Shown here one piece after another: positions 8,534 to 17,935 of a stretch of DNA of 64,000 bases. Source of the DNA: an uncultured Bacilli bacterium (GTDB lineage: Bacteria > Bacillota_I > Bacilli_A > RFN20 > CAG-288); the NCBI GenBank assembly GCA_934725685.1, contig CAKVBX010000001.1, positions 27,869 through 91,868 of the forward strand. The letters are read 5' to 3'. How positions within the stretch are numbered: the stretch's first letter is position 1; each line of letters begins with the position of its first letter. Both the position numbers and the translations under genes were made by a program. Under the pieces are notes generated by a model. That model was not told the DNA's origin, searched no databases, and saw nothing but the letters and a program-made list of their open reading frames with translations.

Positions 8534-9331
8534 TCACGCCTCAACATTCAGTTTTCTTGCATCCTTGAGTTCTTCCGTGAAACGGGAAGAGACCGCCTTA
8601 TGGATGAAGTAGAAATAAGGCATGCCGAGGTTTGTCTCAACCAGGGAATCACGAAGCACGGTATTGAGGACATCGACAAAATCGTTCTCTTCGGAACGGC
8701 CGCGGACACCGAAGACAAAAAGAAGGAATTCCCAAAGGAATTGGGACAGGAAACCGATGATGAAAAGACGGATGATCGGAATCTGTTTGGATTTGTCATC
8801 CTTGTTATGAATATTCATAAGAATGAGGATGAAATATCCGACAACCATAATAAGTCCCATGACTCCATGATATTTGGATGTGCTTCTTGTCGTATAAATC
8901 TTAGGAACACTGGGGAAGATGGCATTCACAAACTGAGCCATCAATGGGCAGCAGATCCACCAAATGACAATGAGAAGCGAATATTCCAGCGCGTTCTTGT
9001 CACGGCTGAGCCACAGCCAAATGAAAGCGAAATCAAGGAAGCCGTAAGACATCGACATCCAGAAGAGGACCGCACCGGTCTTGAAGGCATCACAGACCTC
9101 CCCGTCGATTCGGATTTCTCTTGAACCGGTAAGAAGATAGAAAATAAGAAAATCAACAAGGAAATAGAGAATACCGCCGGCAAGGGAAAAGAGGAAAGTC
9201 ATCCGCTTTCTCTTATAAAGGAGGTAGAAGGCAAAGAAGAGAAGGAAAAGGGAATCGAGGATGATATAGGCGAGCGAAAAGTTTCTGGAAGGATTCACAT
9301 AACTGACTTTATCATTGAGCAAAAATAACAT
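8534..9331 (-). CDS. Unknown integral membrane protein
   Basis: 265 residues with about seven hydrophobic stretches. A conserved-looking loop TTRSTSKYHGVMG lies near the middle and WEFLLFVFGVRGRSEEND near the C-terminus. I do not recognise the family. ATG 9331 is chosen because AGAGGT stands 9 bases upstream; the in-frame ATG at 9361 coincides with the TATAAT box (9350-9355 on plus) that probably drives the gene. It is convergent with the TetR gene and divergent from a cupin gene. Confidence 0.78.
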   Translation of the reverse strand: MLFLLNDKVSYVNPSRNFSLAYIILDSLFLLFFAFYLLYKRKRMTFLFSLAGGILYFLVDFLIFYLLTGSREIRIDGEVCDAFKTGAVLFWMSMSYGFLDFAFIWLWLSRDKNALEYSLLIVIWWICCPLMAQFVNAIFPSVPKIYTTRSTSKYHGVMGLIMVVGYFILILMNIHNKDDKSKQIPIIRLFIIGFLSQFLWEFLLFVFGVRGRSEENDFVDVLNTVLRDSLVETNLGMPYFYFIHKAVSSRFTEELKDARKLNVEA

Positions 9332-9440
9332 AAATTGGACCTCTTTTGTAATTATACACATTATCTAAGCACGAAGGAAGAAAATAAAGACTATCGTCCT
9401 CTTCCATTTTGCTTTATACTTTAACGTGAGGATTATGACC

Positions 9441-9770
9441 ATGAACATATTGAAAAACATCAAAACCGAAGAAGCATTACAGCTCAAGGAGGAAGTGAGC
9501 TACCGCGAAGGTGAAATCGTCTCCAAGACGCTCGTCCAGAACGATCATGTCAGCATGACACTCTTCTCTTTCTCCAAGGGAGAAGAAATCTCCAAGCACC
9601 AATCCGACGGCGACGCCTTTGTTTATGTCCTGGATGGTGTCGGAAAGTTCACCATCGGCGGAAAAGAGCATCTTGTGAAAGAAGGAGAATGCATCGTCAT
9701 GCCGAATCACGTGGACCATGCACTCTTCGCCGAAGAGAATTTCAAGATGCTGCTCACGGTCGTCTTCTAA
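9441..9770 (+). CDS. Small cupin-domain protein
   Basis: A single-domain cupin of 109 residues. Motif 1 is degenerate (SKHQSDGDAFVYVLDG with one His and one acidic residue) and motif 2 is MPNHVDHAL. The fold usually binds a metal and a small ligand; no substrate can be inferred. The sequence GTGAGG (9426-9431) gives the best spacing to ATG 9441; ATG 9435 and GTG 9426 are less likely starts. A TATACT box lies at 9415-9420. Confidence 0.82.
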   Translation: MNILKNIKTEEALQLKEEVSYREGEIVSKTLVQNDHVSMTLFSFSKGEEISKHQSDGDAFVYVLDGVGKFTIGGKEHLVKEGECIVMPNHVDHALFAEENFKMLLTVVF

Positions 9771-9786
9771 AACCAATCTGTTTTTC

Positions 9787-9817
9787 TTGACATTCCACTC
9801 TCTTTGCCGCATACTAT
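9787..9817 (+). promoter_or_regulatory. Promoter of the riboswitch-metK transcript
   Basis: Perfect -35 TTGACA (9787-9792) with CATACT 17 bases on (9810-9815) or TACTAT at 19. It sits about 20 bases ahead of the riboswitch aptamer. Confidence 0.7.
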
Positions 9818-9835
9818 TGCACGCGTCAAACCAGC

Positions 9836-9935
9836 GCACCATAAAGAGAAGGTGAGGGACAAGCCCTGTGACCCTTCAGCAACTTACCGGAATTCTCCGG
9901 CAAAGTGCTAAAGCTTGAATGATGGGATCAACAGA
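9836..9935 (+). ncRNA. SAM-I (S-box) riboswitch aptamer
   Basis: The leader contains the S-box core elements in order: AGAGAAGGTGAGGGAC, GCCC, TGTGACCC, CAGCAAC, a P3-like GC stem, AGTGCTAAA and TGATGGGAT. It lies directly before an intrinsic terminator and metK. S-adenosylmethionine binding would favour the terminator and shut off metK, the enzyme that makes it. Confidence 0.92.
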
Positions 9936-9946
9936 AATAGCATTTT

Positions 9947-9977
9947 GTTCTCCCAGCACGCTGGGAGAATTTTTTTT
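9947..9977 (+). terminator. Riboswitch-controlled terminator upstream of metK
   Basis: A 10-bp stem TTCTCCCAGC/GCTGGGAGAA with a 2-base loop is followed by eight T, ending 17 bases before the metK start. It is the expression platform of the S-box. Confidence 0.9.
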
Positions 9978-9994
9978 GACGGAAAGGAGCAGTT

Positions 9995-11044
9995 ATGCAT
10001 TTATTCAGCTGTGAGCAGGTCAGTAAATGGCATCCCGATAAGGTTGCCGATCAGATTTCGGATTCCATTCTTCAGTATTGTCTTTCTAAGGATAAGGCAA
10101 GCCGTGTCGCAATTGAGACCCTTGTTAAATCTTCCTCCGTCTACCTCGCTGGTGAAATCACCTGCAAGGAAGAGGAAATCCCTTACCATGCCATCGTGAG
10201 AGACGTCATGGACAGCCTCGGATACCCGTTCGAAGAACTTGTCGTCAATGTCACAAAGCAAAGTGTACAGATTGGCGCCGCTGTCGATAACGATGAGAAA
10301 ATCGGAGCCGGCGACCAGGGCATGATGTTCGGTTATGCGACAAGAGAGACGGAAAGCCGTCTACCTTACGGTTTTGATATTGCAAACAGAATCATCGAAA
10401 TCATCACCGAAGACATCGAAACCAATAAAGAAACGATCTTCCTCGGAGATACAAAGACGCAGGTTACTGTCGACCTCGACAATCCCGGCTCGATTCCGGA
10501 AGTCATTCTCATCTCCGCCTGCCATAAGGAAGGTTATACCCTCAATGAAGTGAGAGCATACATCCAGTCCCTCCTTGACAGAAACCACATAGAAGCCAAG
10601 AAGTTCATTCTCAATCCGAGCGGTCTTTGGACCCTCGGCGGCCCCCATTCCGACTCCGGTCTCACCGGAAGAAAGATCGTTTGTGACCAGTACGGCGGTT
10701 ATTGCCCGGTCGGCGGTGGCGCCTTTTCCGGAAAGGATCCGACCAAGGTGGACCGTTCCGCTGCCTATATGGCAAGAGAACTCGCCATTGAAATCATCGA
10801 ACATTTCCCTGAAGTCAATGTGGCGGAAGTCGAACTCGCCTACGGCATCGGTATTGCAGAGCCAATCTCCATCTCCATCACGACGGATGGCAATAATGCC
10901 AAGAAGGCAATCTACGACTATGTTGCGACCTATGATCTCACGCCTTCCGGCATGATCAAATATCTCGACCTGAAAAACATCGACTATCGAAAACTCTCCG
11001 GCGGATGCCACTATAGAAAGCGTCTCAAGGAATTCCATCTCTGA
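9995..11044 (+). CDS. metK: S-adenosylmethionine synthetase
   Basis: Makes S-adenosylmethionine from methionine and ATP in the cytosol. Signature regions are clear: WHPDKVADQISD near the N-terminus, GAGDQGMMFGYA (ATP site), and GGGAFSGKDPTKVDRSAAY (phosphate-binding loop). At 349 residues it is about 40 shorter than typical bacterial MetK, a compact variant rather than a truncation because all motifs and the C-terminal region are present. AAAGGAG precedes ATG. Expression is controlled by the upstream SAM-I riboswitch. Confidence 0.97.
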   Translation: MHLFSCEQVSKWHPDKVADQISDSILQYCLSKDKASRVAIETLVKSSSVYLAGEITCKEEEIPYHAIVRDVMDSLGYPFEELVVNVTKQSVQIGAAVDNDEKIGAGDQGMMFGYATRETESRLPYGFDIANRIIEIITEDIETNKETIFLGDTKTQVTVDLDNPGSIPEVILISACHKEGYTLNEVRAYIQSLLDRNHIEAKKFILNPSGLWTLGGPHSDSGLTGRKIVCDQYGGYCPVGGGAFSGKDPTKVDRSAAYMARELAIEIIEHFPEVNVAEVELAYGIGIAEPISISITTDGNNAKKAIYDYVATYDLTPSGMIKYLDLKNIDYRKLSGGCHYRKRLKEFHL

Positions 11045-11066
11045 TCCGATCGAACTCATTCAAAAA

Positions 11067-11098
11067 GCGGAATGCAGAAAACTGCAATCCGCCTTTTT
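11067..11098. terminator. Bidirectional terminator between metK and the GH31 gene
   Basis: Stem GCGGAATGCAG/CTGCAATCCGC (one mismatch) with T5 on the plus side and five A on the other flank, so it works on both strands for these convergent genes. Confidence 0.85.
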
Positions 11099-11120
11099 CA
11101 TTTCAGTCCGTCCGGGCGTT

Positions 11121-13664
11121 TCACCGCTGTTGAAGAACGATAGAAATGACGTCTTCTTCCGTCATTTGATGCGTAAAGGTAACAAGGACAACATCACTGT
11201 CCGGCGCACTCTCTTCATTGGAGAGAATGGAAGCTTTCAGATTTCTAGGGTTGAGCGTAAAGGGAATTTCTCTGCCATTGAGAAGGACGCTTTCCACCGG
11301 GGTGTCATAGAGGGAATGATATTTCAGCGTAATCTCTTTTTCTCTGTCAGCGCCGTGGGAATTGCCTTCCGCCTTGGACAGTCTCACTTCGAAGGCATGC
11401 TTTTCATTTCCGTAGCCTACCTCCACCTTCATTTGACGGCACTCTCCGCTTTGATAAGCGATGGTCTCCCGATCATCCTCATAGAGGAAGGTGGTATCTT
11501 TTTCCTTCCTGGAAGGATAATAATCCAGTGTAAGTCGATCCCATTTCTGTGTCTTGGTGTTGTTGCTGTCCGGTGCAAGCAGGGAGACTGTTCCTCTCTT
11601 CACGAAGAGAGGAGTTTCATCCAAAGAGAAGTCACGGGTGACTGCTTTTCCGCCCTCATAGCTCTTTCCGGTATAAGGATCGAGCCACTCTCCCTTCGGA
11701 AGATAGACAGTGCCGTTCTTCTGTTTCCTTGCCTTGACAAAGAAAAGCCGAAGGACCGCTTCTCCGCCGCCCTGGAAGTATTCAAGTTCGATATGATGCG
11801 TTCCTTTCTTCAGAGTTCTTCCGCTTACAACCGCAGCGGAATGGCAGGTCCAGTCTTCGGCATATGATTCTCCATCCACACGGACACGGATTCCGTCATC
11901 GGCGACAAATGCGAGTGCTCTGTCTTTGTCAAGACGGATGTCAGTTTCCATCCGGCAGGAAAAATCATAGACAGGGAGTCCTTCCGCAAAAGGAGTTCCG
12001 TCGCTATTGAAATCGATATTGTCAAATTCCGTTTCAAGTAATGGATTTCCCTCTGGTTCTCTACCTTTGTAGAAGGTAGCATGGACCGGTGTCAGGAAAT
12101 GTTGATTCGATAGCGGATGGCGTTCGAGTCCCCTCGCCTTCTCATAATCCGGATAGGCGACAAGCAAATTACCGAAGAGGAATTCTCCCGGATACTGTTC
12201 GGCTGCCTTCTCTTTGGGATATTCATCCAGGATTCTTCTGTCAAGGGGGGTTCCGTCGAGATAGCTCTGATAAGCAGAAGCGTAGAACATCGGAAGCAGA
12301 CGGTATCTCCGCTTGACGCTCTCTCTGACGATATCAGTGGTCTCTTCATCATACTGCCACGGTTCTCTGGTCCGGATTACGGTATTGGTACAGTGAGGAC
12401 GGAAGACAGGAAGGAACGTCCCGATCTGCATCCAGCGGATAAAGAGTTCCTTATCCGGATTTCCGGTATGTCCGCCACAATCCGGATGGACATAAGGGAT
12501 GCAGTTTTCTCCGGCCAATAAAACATTCTCGATATTTTGATAGAGACTCTCAGAACCGGAGCCGATATCTCCGGTCCACTGGAGCGGATAGCGATGCGAG
12601 GCGGTATTCTGAATCCCAAAATAAGTGCCGTTAGCGATATTGTCGGCATTAGCCATCACTCCGACCCTTCTCGGCGCCTTGTCTCTTGCTTTGTGCCGGT
12701 ATTCGTGAGCAGTAATATCGTGGAAGAGATACATTCCCCAGGTCTCAGGATGAATGAATCCATCAGGCGAAATCAGCTTTGTCGACCAGTTGCGGTCATA
12801 CCACCAATAATCGAGACCCATCGAAAGGAAGTGCTTCAGTTTCTCCTCACGGAAGGCAATCTCAGTCGGAGAGAGAACACTCGTGGCACCAGGCTGCGGC
12901 TCCGGATGATCGTTGAACATGATTTCGATATTGTTCTGATGCGCAAAATCGAAATAGGCTTTCATGTCGGGGAAGAGTTGTGTGTTGACATCGTATCCGA
13001 TGCCGGAGGACATCTCTCTCCAATCGGTATCAATGACGACATTGTCCAGAGGGACATCGTGAGACTGATAATCACGGATAATATCTTCCGCTTCTTTCTG
13101 TGTATAGGCATAATACTTCGAGTTCCAGCAACCGAAAGCGGAAAGTCGGAGTAGCTCCGGGCGCCCCGTCAGGTCGAGATAGGCTCTGCGTAGTCTCCTC
13201 GGATCGTTCCCGGCAAAAATAAGATAGACATCGTCCGCATCCTTCTGGATGAGGTATCCATTGTATTCGTCCTCTTTCTTTTCCGCATGATAGCCATAGG
13301 GAGGAACAACGATTCTCGGTTTGTCATAGACAGCATAGATTTCCGGTGTCTCGGAATAGGAAGGGAGTTCACCCTGGTTCACTCCGTTACGGTAACGATA
13401 GACACAGGTTCTTCCCCGATAGATGCTGACTGCGCTCATTCCCCGGGCGTTCTTCCGGATACGGATGTCGTAATCAGAGAAATGAATGTGGGCACAATCT
13501 TTTCTCTCCTTTATGGAATAGGAAAGTTCTTCTTTACAGAAATTTCTGTCAGGAACAAAGAAAGTGTCTCTGTCTTCGAAATGGCCTTCGTATTCTTTTT
13601 CGATACGGATGACTTCCTTGCTGATTAACTGAATGCGGATTTTCCCGAAAACGATCTCCTTCAT
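11121..13664 (-). CDS. GH31 family alpha-glycosidase with PA14 domain
   Basis: Retaining exo-alpha-glycosidase (alpha-xylosidase or alpha-glucosidase) of 847 residues without signal peptide. The barrel shows GLDYWWYDRNW with probable nucleophile Asp290 and QWTGDIGSG with acid/base Asp366, then YVHPDCGGHTG. Between barrel and C-terminal beta-sandwich lies a PA14-like domain (about residues 525-650, core FVADDGIRVRVDG and a GTHHIELEYFQ strand), which usually binds glycans. The start lies 4 bases after the lacZ stop, with AGAGGA upstream, so the two form one operon. Pairing with a beta-galactosidase suggests a galactose- and xylose-containing oligosaccharide such as xyloglucan; that is inference. 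Confidence 0.9.
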   Translation of the reverse strand: MKEIVFGKIRIQLISKEVIRIEKEYEGHFEDRDTFFVPDRNFCKEELSYSIKERKDCAHIHFSDYDIRIRKNARGMSAVSIYRGRTCVYRYRNGVNQGELPSYSETPEIYAVYDKPRIVVPPYGYHAEKKEDEYNGYLIQKDADDVYLIFAGNDPRRLRRAYLDLTGRPELLRLSAFGCWNSKYYAYTQKEAEDIIRDYQSHDVPLDNVVIDTDWREMSSGIGYDVNTQLFPDMKAYFDFAHQNNIEIMFNDHPEPQPGATSVLSPTEIAFREEKLKHFLSMGLDYWWYDRNWSTKLISPDGFIHPETWGMYLFHDITAHEYRHKARDKAPRRVGVMANADNIANGTYFGIQNTASHRYPLQWTGDIGSGSESLYQNIENVLLAGENCIPYVHPDCGGHTGNPDKELFIRWMQIGTFLPVFRPHCTNTVIRTREPWQYDEETTDIVRESVKRRYRLLPMFYASAYQSYLDGTPLDRRILDEYPKEKAAEQYPGEFLFGNLLVAYPDYEKARGLERHPLSNQHFLTPVHATFYKGREPEGNPLLETEFDNIDFNSDGTPFAEGLPVYDFSCRMETDIRLDKDRALAFVADDGIRVRVDGESYAEDWTCHSAAVVSGRTLKKGTHHIELEYFQGGGEAVLRLFFVKARKQKNGTVYLPKGEWLDPYTGKSYEGGKAVTRDFSLDETPLFVKRGTVSLLAPDSNNTKTQKWDRLTLDYYPSRKEKDTTFLYEDDRETIAYQSGECRQMKVEVGYGNEKHAFEVRLSKAEGNSHGADREKEITLKYHSLYDTPVESVLLNGREIPFTLNPRNLKASILSNEESAPDSDVVLVTFTHQMTEEDVISIVLQQR

Positions 13665-13668
13665 CTTG

Positions 13669-16600
13669 TTAGTCCTCTCTTTCTTCCGCTTTCATAAGGA
13701 AACGGAAACGATGTCCGACCTTCCCGTCTATTTCATATTGTGGATGAACCGGGGCCCCCCAGGAATCATCCCCACCGATACCTCTCATAAATCCAATGAT
13801 TTCAAGATAGTTCCGATTGCTTTTCACAAGTTCCTCACGGTGCTTTGCCGCATCGATGGCAATCGGATCATATTCCTGATATCGGAAGGAGAAGTTCTTG
13901 TCAAGAGAAGTAAACTTCAATTTCGTTCTCTCGTTGGAAAGTATCAACACGCTTGTATCTTCATGATTTCCATTCTCCTGGGGATAGATATAATCCGTAT
14001 AGCCTTCCTCACAGGTCATAGAATACCACCCGATAGGATTTCCTTCTTTTCTGTCGGGATAGCTTTCCATTTTCCTTCCGAAGTAACGAAGAGAATTTAC
14101 CGACTTTGCCATAGGGAGTGCTAAAGCAATCTCACCGAGGGTGTCGAGACCGAAGACCGGTTCATACTCTACTTCGATAAGAAGCTCAGCATGCGTATTC
14201 ACCCGATAGGTGACAGTCATACCTTTCTTCTCTTTCTCGTCCATTAGATAATGATACGAAATCGAGAAAGAATCCTTTTTCTGTTCCCACTTGATTTGTG
14301 AGACATCCACTTTCATGAAGCGGGAATAGGAAAGAGCAAGACGACTTCTTGTCAGAAAGTCGTTGGTCTGATCATTGTTGGTTGTGGCACGGAAAATAGT
14401 CGGAACAGCCGTCAGGGCGAGATATTCCTCCCCATCGACTTTCACGGAAATAAGACCGCTTAGAGCAAACGAAAGGTTGGTAAGAGAAAAGAGGAGGGAA
14501 AGTTTCCCGCAGGTGACGCCGATATTGAAGTTTCCCTTTGTGATCGTTATCGGATAAGTCTTTTCGCTTTCTCTTGCCTCTTCCGGTTTCAAGGGAAAGT
14601 ACTGATAGGAAATCAAATCATCACCCTTTCTTCCGAGCATCGGCTCGGTAAGGAATACCTCTACAATGAGGAAGCCGGTCTCCGAAGGAGAAACGGAAAG
14701 AGGAATCTCCTTTTTCTCTCCGGGAAGAATGGCAATATCCTTTTCGGCCAAAATTTTCTTCCCGGCTGAGGAGGAAACAGAGATGACGATACGGTAAGTG
14801 CCAATGACGAACAGAAGTTCGTTCTCCAACAGGATTCCGTTATCGCTCCGTGAAATATAGAAAGGCTGGTAATGATGTTTCATCGCCAAAGCCTTAGAGG
14901 ATTTCTGTGCATTCTTTCTGTCAGCGAAAATGACACCATTGCAGCAGAAATCGTGGTCGTTCGGCTTATCGAGATAGTCGCCTCCGAAATGAAGCGCATT
15001 CGTCTTTTTCTGGCCATCGGTATAGAGCCCCTGATCGATATAGTCCCAAATGAATCCACCCTGATAGTTCGGATACGCCCTAACCAATTCATGATATTCC
15101 TTCAGATTGCCTAGCGAGTTACCCATGGCATGGGCATATTCGCACTGAAGATAAGGTTTGTTCGGAAATCGCTCCAGAATGGCAGGAATATCTTTCGGTT
15201 TGGCATACATTGTCGAAGTGACATCGGAAAGATCGGACCATTCCTCTCTGAGATTGTATCCCTCATAATGGACAAGAAGGGTAGAATCAAGTTGCTTCAG
15301 TGCAGCCTTCATCTTGCGGAAAACCTCACCTCTTCCTGCTTCATTTCCCAGGCTGTACATAAAAATGGAAGGATGATTTTTATCACGGAGATACATTCTT
15401 TTCACTTTTTCAATGCAGATGTGTTTCCATTCCGCACGACTGGCGGGAAGCGGAGTGTCATCTTCCACCCACCCCCGATAGGAAAGAATGGTACCATGGG
15501 ATTCCAAGCAGGCCTCATCCATGACATAAAAGCCTTTTTCATCGGCCATATCATAGAATTCGTTGCGGTTAGGATAATGGGAAGTCCGGATGGCATTGAC
15601 ATTATTTTCCTTGAGGAATTCTCCATCAAACGAAAGATCTTCCAATGTGATATTTCTGCCTCGCTCGGGATTCCATTCATGGCGGTCGATCCCATTGATT
15701 ACCATTCTCTTGCCATTCATCAACAGAATTCCGTCTTTGATTTCGACCTTCTTCAGTCCGAAATGCTCCTTGATGATTTCAATGACCTCTCCTTCTTTTT
15801 TCAGTGTCAGAACCAGATGATAAAGATTGGGAGTTTCCGCACTCCAGAGTGCGATATCATTCATAGAAAAATGACAATCCATTCCCTCAAAAACGATGCG
15901 GTCGATTTCCTCCCCGTCTTGATTCTGAAGTGAGAGAATCTTCGTCACTCCCTCCAAAGGACCGGACAAGGAAACTGTGACCTCTGCCGTTCTCTTTTCT
16001 AAATCGACTTCACTCTGGATTCGGATATCATCCAAATGTTGTTTCGGAAGGCGGAAGAGAGTGACGTCGCGGAAGAGACCGGTAAAACGGAAAAAGTCCT
16101 GATCGAGCAACCAGCTGGAACTCGAATAACGGAAGCAAAGAAGTGCAATCCGGTTCTTTCCTTCTTTCAGGAAGGGAGTGACATCGAACTCAGAATCGAG
16201 ATAAAGATTCTCGCTGTATCCTACTTCCTCTCCGTTGACATAGACAAAAAGACCGGATTCGAAGCCTTTCACATCCAAACGAAAGACATCGTCCCCTTTC
16301 TCTTCCACAAAGACATCACGGAAATAAAGCATGCAGGGATTCTTGACGGTGAGCGGATCGCCGTTCTCGCTTCTATTGGTGCCATCGAAAGGATACTCGG
16401 TATTGACATACTGCGGTTTCGTAATGCCCTGAAGTTCAATCGAAAGCGGGACTTCGATATCCCGTTCAGAAGTAAAATCATAGTCTTCCTTCAGAAGCTT
16501 GGAGATATCTTCAGGATAGTCTTCAAAGAAACGTCCCTTCCAGATTCCGGACAGATTCGATTCTTCCGTTTTTCCGGTGAGAAGTTCCTCTTCCCTACGA

Positions 16601-16683
16601 TAGGAAGCAAACAAGCTTCTAGCAGGCAACAGATGAATTCCATAGACCGATTTATCAAAGAGAATCTGCTTGTAATCAAACAT
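13669..16683 (-). CDS. lacZ: Beta-galactosidase, GH2, LacZ type
   Basis: Full-length 1004-residue cytoplasmic LacZ-type enzyme that removes terminal beta-galactose. The N-terminal sugar-binding domain and Ig-like domains precede the barrel, where SLGNEAGRG holds acid/base Glu448 and LQCEYAHAMGNS holds nucleophile Glu515. The C-terminal small-chain region (TNNDQTNDF onward) is also present. GAGGTG precedes ATG 16683. It is the first gene of an operon with the GH31 enzyme, behind a promoter adjoined by a LacI-type operator. No lactose permease lies nearby, so the substrate could be any beta-galactoside. Confidence 0.95.
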   Translation of the reverse strand: MFDYKQILFDKSVYGIHLLPARSLFASYRREEELLTGKTEESNLSGIWKGRFFEDYPEDISKLLKEDYDFTSERDIEVPLSIELQGITKPQYVNTEYPFDGTNRSENGDPLTVKNPCMLYFRDVFVEEKGDDVFRLDVKGFESGLFVYVNGEEVGYSENLYLDSEFDVTPFLKEGKNRIALLCFRYSSSSWLLDQDFFRFTGLFRDVTLFRLPKQHLDDIRIQSEVDLEKRTAEVTVSLSGPLEGVTKILSLQNQDGEEIDRIVFEGMDCHFSMNDIALWSAETPNLYHLVLTLKKEGEVIEIIKEHFGLKKVEIKDGILLMNGKRMVINGIDRHEWNPERGRNITLEDLSFDGEFLKENNVNAIRTSHYPNRNEFYDMADEKGFYVMDEACLESHGTILSYRGWVEDDTPLPASRAEWKHICIEKVKRMYLRDKNHPSIFMYSLGNEAGRGEVFRKMKAALKQLDSTLLVHYEGYNLREEWSDLSDVTSTMYAKPKDIPAILERFPNKPYLQCEYAHAMGNSLGNLKEYHELVRAYPNYQGGFIWDYIDQGLYTDGQKKTNALHFGGDYLDKPNDHDFCCNGVIFADRKNAQKSSKALAMKHHYQPFYISRSDNGILLENELLFVIGTYRIVISVSSSAGKKILAEKDIAILPGEKKEIPLSVSPSETGFLIVEVFLTEPMLGRKGDDLISYQYFPLKPEEARESEKTYPITITKGNFNIGVTCGKLSLLFSLTNLSFALSGLISVKVDGEEYLALTAVPTIFRATTNNDQTNDFLTRSRLALSYSRFMKVDVSQIKWEQKKDSFSISYHYLMDEKEKKGMTVTYRVNTHAELLIEVEYEPVFGLDTLGEIALALPMAKSVNSLRYFGRKMESYPDRKEGNPIGWYSMTCEEGYTDYIYPQENGNHEDTSVLILSNERTKLKFTSLDKNFSFRYQEYDPIAIDAAKHREELVKSNRNYLEIIGFMRGIGGDDSWGAPVHPQYEIDGKVGHRFRFLMKAEERED

Positions 16684-16721
16684 AATGGCACCTCAGTTAT
16701 TTTGCTTGTCTCATCGACAAT

Positions 16722-16749
16722 ATTTTACTATAAACCCCTATGATTTCAA
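16722..16749 (-). promoter_or_regulatory. Promoter of the lacZ-GH31 operon
   Basis: On the minus strand TTGAAA (16744-16749), a 16-base spacer and TAAAAT (16722-16727). The operator at 16754-16765 sits immediately upstream of the -35 box. Confidence 0.65.
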
Positions 16750-16753
16750 CAGC

Positions 16754-16765
16754 GTTAACGTTAAC
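16754..16765. promoter_or_regulatory. LacI-family operator between lacZ and the SGNH gene
   Basis: The perfect 12-bp palindrome GTTAACGTTAAC with central CG is the usual form of LacI/GalR-family operators. It also matches 13 of 15 positions of the cre consensus read on the minus strand. A partial copy, CTAACGTTGT, lies 36 bases away at 16791-16800, near the opposite promoter. Joint control of both divergent transcripts is therefore plausible. Confidence 0.65.
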
Positions 16766-16808
16766 ATTAGATTCATGTGATACATTAATCCTAACGTTGT
16801 CTTTCTGC

Positions 16809-16837
16809 TTGCTTCCCCTTATCTCCCCCGATATACT
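16809..16837 (+). promoter_or_regulatory. Promoter of the SGNH esterase gene
   Basis: TTGCTT (16809-16814), 17-base spacer, TATACT (16832-16837), followed by GAAGGG before ATG 16862. Confidence 0.6.
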
Positions 16838-16861
16838 AAAAGACCGAAGGGATAAACTATT

Positions 16862-17935
16862 ATGAAAATCTATCACGAGAACGAGTTACGTTTGCTACAG
16901 AAGGACGTCTACTTCTTCGTCACCGAAGAGGACAAACTGGAAAAAGGGGCCAAAGGCATCGCCAAGATCCGCTATGCCGAAGGTTCTCTCTATACGGGAC
17001 CGGTCGAATTCACCGGCAAGTCATTTGAGAAAATCGGTTATGGGAGACAGGATTTCACCGAATCCTATATCGATTGCGACGAAGTCGGAGGACCGGTCGG
17101 CGACAAGCTCTATCTTTATGAGGGAATGTTCGACTATAAGGTCACCCAGTGGATCTATGGAGATGGCATCTTCTACTTCATGAAGGACGGAAAACCGGAT
17201 AGCTATTATGCCGGAAAATTCGCCGGCACCGGACTGATCGGCGAATATGAAGGACCGGAGATTGATACCGTCCTTCTCCCTACGTTCCGCAACACAAAAA
17301 GACTAACCTCCCTCACCCCACACAAAGCAAGAATCGATGGCATGATCGACAGCATGAAGAAAAAGGGAAAGACGGATTACCTCTTCCTAGGAGACAGCTA
17401 TCTCGACTTCATGAACGGACATCATACCGAGGAAGGAGAATCCCTTTTTTCCTACTACACTAGAGGAAAAGATGCCTTCAATGCCGGAATCGGCGGATTC
17501 CGTTTCTCGGATTTTCTGCCGTTCCTCCGGGAACTCATCGAAAGCGGAAAACCGGACAATCTGATTGTCAATCTCGGTTTCAACGATCTCCACGCCGGAA
17601 AAACGCCGGAAGGCGTCATCTCTGACATGAAAGAGTTTTTATCGATTGTTCATGAAATCGTTCCTGACTGTGATGTCTATTTCCTGACTGTCTGTCACTT
17701 TCCCGCCTTCCCGCTTTTCCGTGACAAGGAAGACGAGCTCAACAGGCTGATGAAAGGACTTGAGGAAAACAAGAAAGTCCATATCATCGAAGCCGATACT
17801 GCCTTCGAAGAAGTCAAAAAAAGAGGAGAAGATTTCTCCCCTTATACCGAAAGTGACTTGATCCATCCGACCAACAAAGGTTATGAAATCTGGATGGCAA
17901 AGATTCTTCCTGAAATCAAAGGTTATCAGAACTAG
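16862..17935 (+). CDS. SGNH/GDSL-type esterase
   Basis: 357-residue hydrolase with a beta-rich N-terminal half (about 1-165) and a C-terminal SGNH domain. Visible blocks are LFLGDSYLD with nucleophile Ser179, GIGGFRFSDF, NLGFNDLHAG, and DLIHPTNKGY with Asp332 and His335. Two-domain enzymes of this layout often deacetylate plant polysaccharide fragments, and there is no signal peptide, so it likely acts on imported oligosaccharides. It is divergent from lacZ-GH31 across a shared operator, which supports a joint role. Its last bases overlap the convergent CobW-type gene by 4. Confidence 0.82.
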   Translation: MKIYHENELRLLQKDVYFFVTEEDKLEKGAKGIAKIRYAEGSLYTGPVEFTGKSFEKIGYGRQDFTESYIDCDEVGGPVGDKLYLYEGMFDYKVTQWIYGDGIFYFMKDGKPDSYYAGKFAGTGLIGEYEGPEIDTVLLPTFRNTKRLTSLTPHKARIDGMIDSMKKKGKTDYLFLGDSYLDFMNGHHTEEGESLFSYYTRGKDAFNAGIGGFRFSDFLPFLRELIESGKPDNLIVNLGFNDLHAGKTPEGVISDMKEFLSIVHEIVPDCDVYFLTVCHFPAFPLFRDKEDELNRLMKGLEENKKVHIIEADTAFEEVKKRGEDFSPYTESDLIHPTNKGYEIWMAKILPEIKGYQN

